The translations under genes were made by a program, and so were the position numbers. A stretch of DNA of 6,385 nucleotides from Limnohabitans sp. (GTDB lineage: Bacteria > Pseudomonadota > Gammaproteobacteria > Burkholderiales > Burkholderiaceae_C), in the NCBI GenBank assembly GCA_018883305.1, contig VEQI01000206.1, positions 1 through 6,385 of the forward strand. Reading direction: 5' to 3'. Under the pieces are notes generated by a model. The model had not been told where the DNA came from, did not search any database, and saw only the letters and a program-made list of their open reading frames with translations. Below are positions 5,053-6,385 of this stretch, piece by piece (positions within the stretch are counted from its first letter, which is position 1; each line of letters begins with the position of its first letter).

Positions 5053-6385
5053 GCCTGGAAGAAGCCGGCGGCCGAACGTTCAGCGATGCCTGGCACCGGG
5101 TGGCTGGCGTGCGTGCACGCTTGCGCACCAGCGTGATTGCGCATCGTCAGCATTTTCGGGGGGAGCCCTGGGTGGTGCTGCGCGATCAATTCAGCCACGA
5201 ATGGTTTCGTGTCACCCCCGATGCCTGGACCTTCCTGTGCCGTTTGGGCGACGGGTTGACCATCGATGAAGCCTGGAACCGCTCACTGGCCGTGGACGCG
5301 GCGCGTGCGCTCACGCAAGAAGAGGTCGTGCAACTGCTGGGACAACTCAACTTGGCCAACCTGTTGCACTATGACCGGGCAGATTCCCAAGCCAGTCAAT
5401 TCGAACGTTTCCAAAAGCGCAAGTCACGGCAACTCAAAACTTTGCTGATGGGATTCTTGTCCATCAAGATTCCGCTCTTTGACCCGGACCGCTGGCTGGA
5501 TCGGGCTCTGCCAGTCATCCACGCCATCTGCAGTCGCTGGGGGCTGGGCTTGTACCTGCTTTTGTTGTTGGCGGGACTCAAAGCCGTGGTGGACGAGTCG
5601 GATCGCTTGTTCGATCAGTCGTCGCACTTGTTGGCGCCCAGCAATCTGGTGTTGCTGTATCTGGGTTTTCTGTTGTCCAAAACCTTGCACGAATTCAGCC
5701 ATGCGGCGGCGTGCAAATGGCTGGGGGGCGAGGTCCACAAAGTGGGTGTGATGCTGCTGTTTTTTGCACCCATTCCCTTCATGGACGCCACGTCCGCCTG
5801 GGGTTTTCGAAGTCGGCGCGACCGAGTGCTGGTGGGGATATCGGGGGTGGCTGCGGAGTTGGGGATGGCCGCGGTGGCTGCGCTGGTCTGGACCATGACG
5901 GCGCCAGGAACGCTCAACTCGCTGGCCTACGACATCATGTTTGTGGCCAGCGTGTCAACGGCCGTGTTTAACCTCAATCCGTTGTTGCGCTTTGACGGCT
6001 ACCACATCTTGGTGGATCTTCTGGAAGTACCTAACCTGTTCCAGCGTTCACGCGACCAGTTGCGTTACCTGGCTGAGCGGTATGTGCTGCGCTTGCACGA
6101 TGCACAGCCGGCAGCACGTACCCGTACCGAGGTGTTTTTGTTGCCGCTGTACGGCATCAGCAGTCTGGTGTATTGGGTGTTGCTGATGGTCACGATCGTG
6201 GTGTTCATTGCCGGCGAATACCTGGACCTGGGGGTGGCCTTGGCCCTGTTGCTGATCTTCACATCGGCCATCATGCCGATGTTCAAGTTTGTGAAGTATT
6301 TGTACAACGATCCGCGTTTGGGATTCCGACGTGGCCAGGCCGTGGCGATTTCCAGCAGCCTGAGCCTGTTGCTCTTGTGCTTTCT
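5049..6385 (+). CDS. PqqD-like domain / peptidase M50 (site-2 protease family) membrane protein, 3' end outside window
   Basis: 445 residues are visible and the frame stays open to the window edge. The start ATG overlaps the previous stop (ATGA), pointing to translational coupling. Residues about 35-110 resemble a PqqD-like fold (W-V-V-L-R-D, F-R-V-T-P-D-A-W-T-F-L, G-x-T-I-D-E-A-W, then a Leu-rich helix ending N-L-L-H-Y-D). A basic segment follows (K-R-K-S-R). Hydrophobic segments lie near 164-181, 195-212, 230-247, 260-287, 291-308, 361-389, 395-413 and 430-445. The metal-binding motif H-E-F-S-H is at 214-218 and the second metal-ligand motif N-P-L-L-R-F-D-G at 310-317 (Asp316), both as expected for an active S2P-type zinc protease. 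In several related proteins an HlyD-like lipoyl domain follows the membrane core; whether that holds here is beyond the edge. Its operon position beside two adaptors and a TolC-like channel suggests it is the inner-membrane part of an export system, either as substrate protease or as a structural pump-like element. Confidence 0.9.
   Translation, partial: MSLEEAGGRTFSDAWHRVAGVRARLRTSVIAHRQHFRGEPWVVLRDQFSHEWFRVTPDAWTFLCRLGDGLTIDEAWNRSLAVDAARALTQEEVVQLLGQLNLANLLHYDRADSQASQFERFQKRKSRQLKTLLMGFLSIKIPLFDPDRWLDRALPVIHAICSRWGLGLYLLLLLAGLKAVVDESDRLFDQSSHLLAPSNLVLLYLGFLLSKTLHEFSHAAACKWLGGEVHKVGVMLLFFAPIPFMDATSAWGFRSRRDRVLVGISGVAAELGMAAVAALVWTMTAPGTLNSLAYDIMFVASVSTAVFNLNPLLRFDGYHILVDLLEVPNLFQRSRDQLRYLAERYVLRLHDAQPAARTRTEVFLLPLYGISSLVYWVLLMVTIVVFIAGEYLDLGVALALLLIFTSAIMPMFKFVKYLYNDPRLGFRRGQAVAISSSLSLLLLCF

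Noticed and set aside
1..6385. CRISPR arrays, tRNA or rRNA genes, insertion sequences
   Set aside because: No regularly spaced repeats, RNA gene signatures, transposase frames or terminal inverted repeats were seen, and nearly all bases are accounted for by protein-coding genes.

Overview
The window looks like the chromosome of a Gram-negative proteobacterium, most likely a betaproteobacterium of the Burkholderiales (Comamonadaceae-like). That placement is an inference from the fairly GC-rich, C/G-ending codons, the outer-membrane efflux component and the general style of the proteins; no marker gene is present to confirm it. All genes are on the + strand and packed tightly. The only non-coding gap above 35 bases is about 104 bases long.

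Layout: (1) positions 2-442 hold the C-terminal part of a SapC-family protein whose 5' end lies outside the window. (2) 443-546 is a short spacer with a small hairpin and no convincing terminator or promoter. (3) 547-2103 encodes a TolC-like outer-membrane channel with a signal peptide. (4) 2135-3064 encodes a small, complete periplasmic adaptor (membrane fusion protein) of RND/HlyD type. (5) 3076-5052 encodes an unusual large adaptor: an N-terminal cytoplasmic region with a GAF domain, one transmembrane helix, then a periplasmic HlyD-type barrel-sandwich and hairpin domain. (6) 5049 to the window edge encodes a multi-spanning membrane protein with an N-terminal PqqD-like domain and a site-2-protease (peptidase M50) core with HEFSH and NPLLRFDG motifs. 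It is cut off by the window end.

Genes 3-6 are spaced or overlapped as one operon (31-base gap, 4- to 11-base junction, 4-base ATGA overlap). They look like a trans-envelope export machine: outer-membrane channel, two adaptors, and a polytopic inner-membrane M50 protein standing where an ABC or RND pump would normally be. No ATPase or RND pump is visible. In Campylobacter fetus, SapC is encoded next to a type I secretion system for the S-layer protein (sapCDEF), so a SapC-family gene here hints that the machine handles a surface protein or a peptide substrate. The substrate, the energy source and the role of the M50 active site cannot be read from this window. The GAF-adaptor fusion and the PqqD-M50 protein are the most interesting parts.
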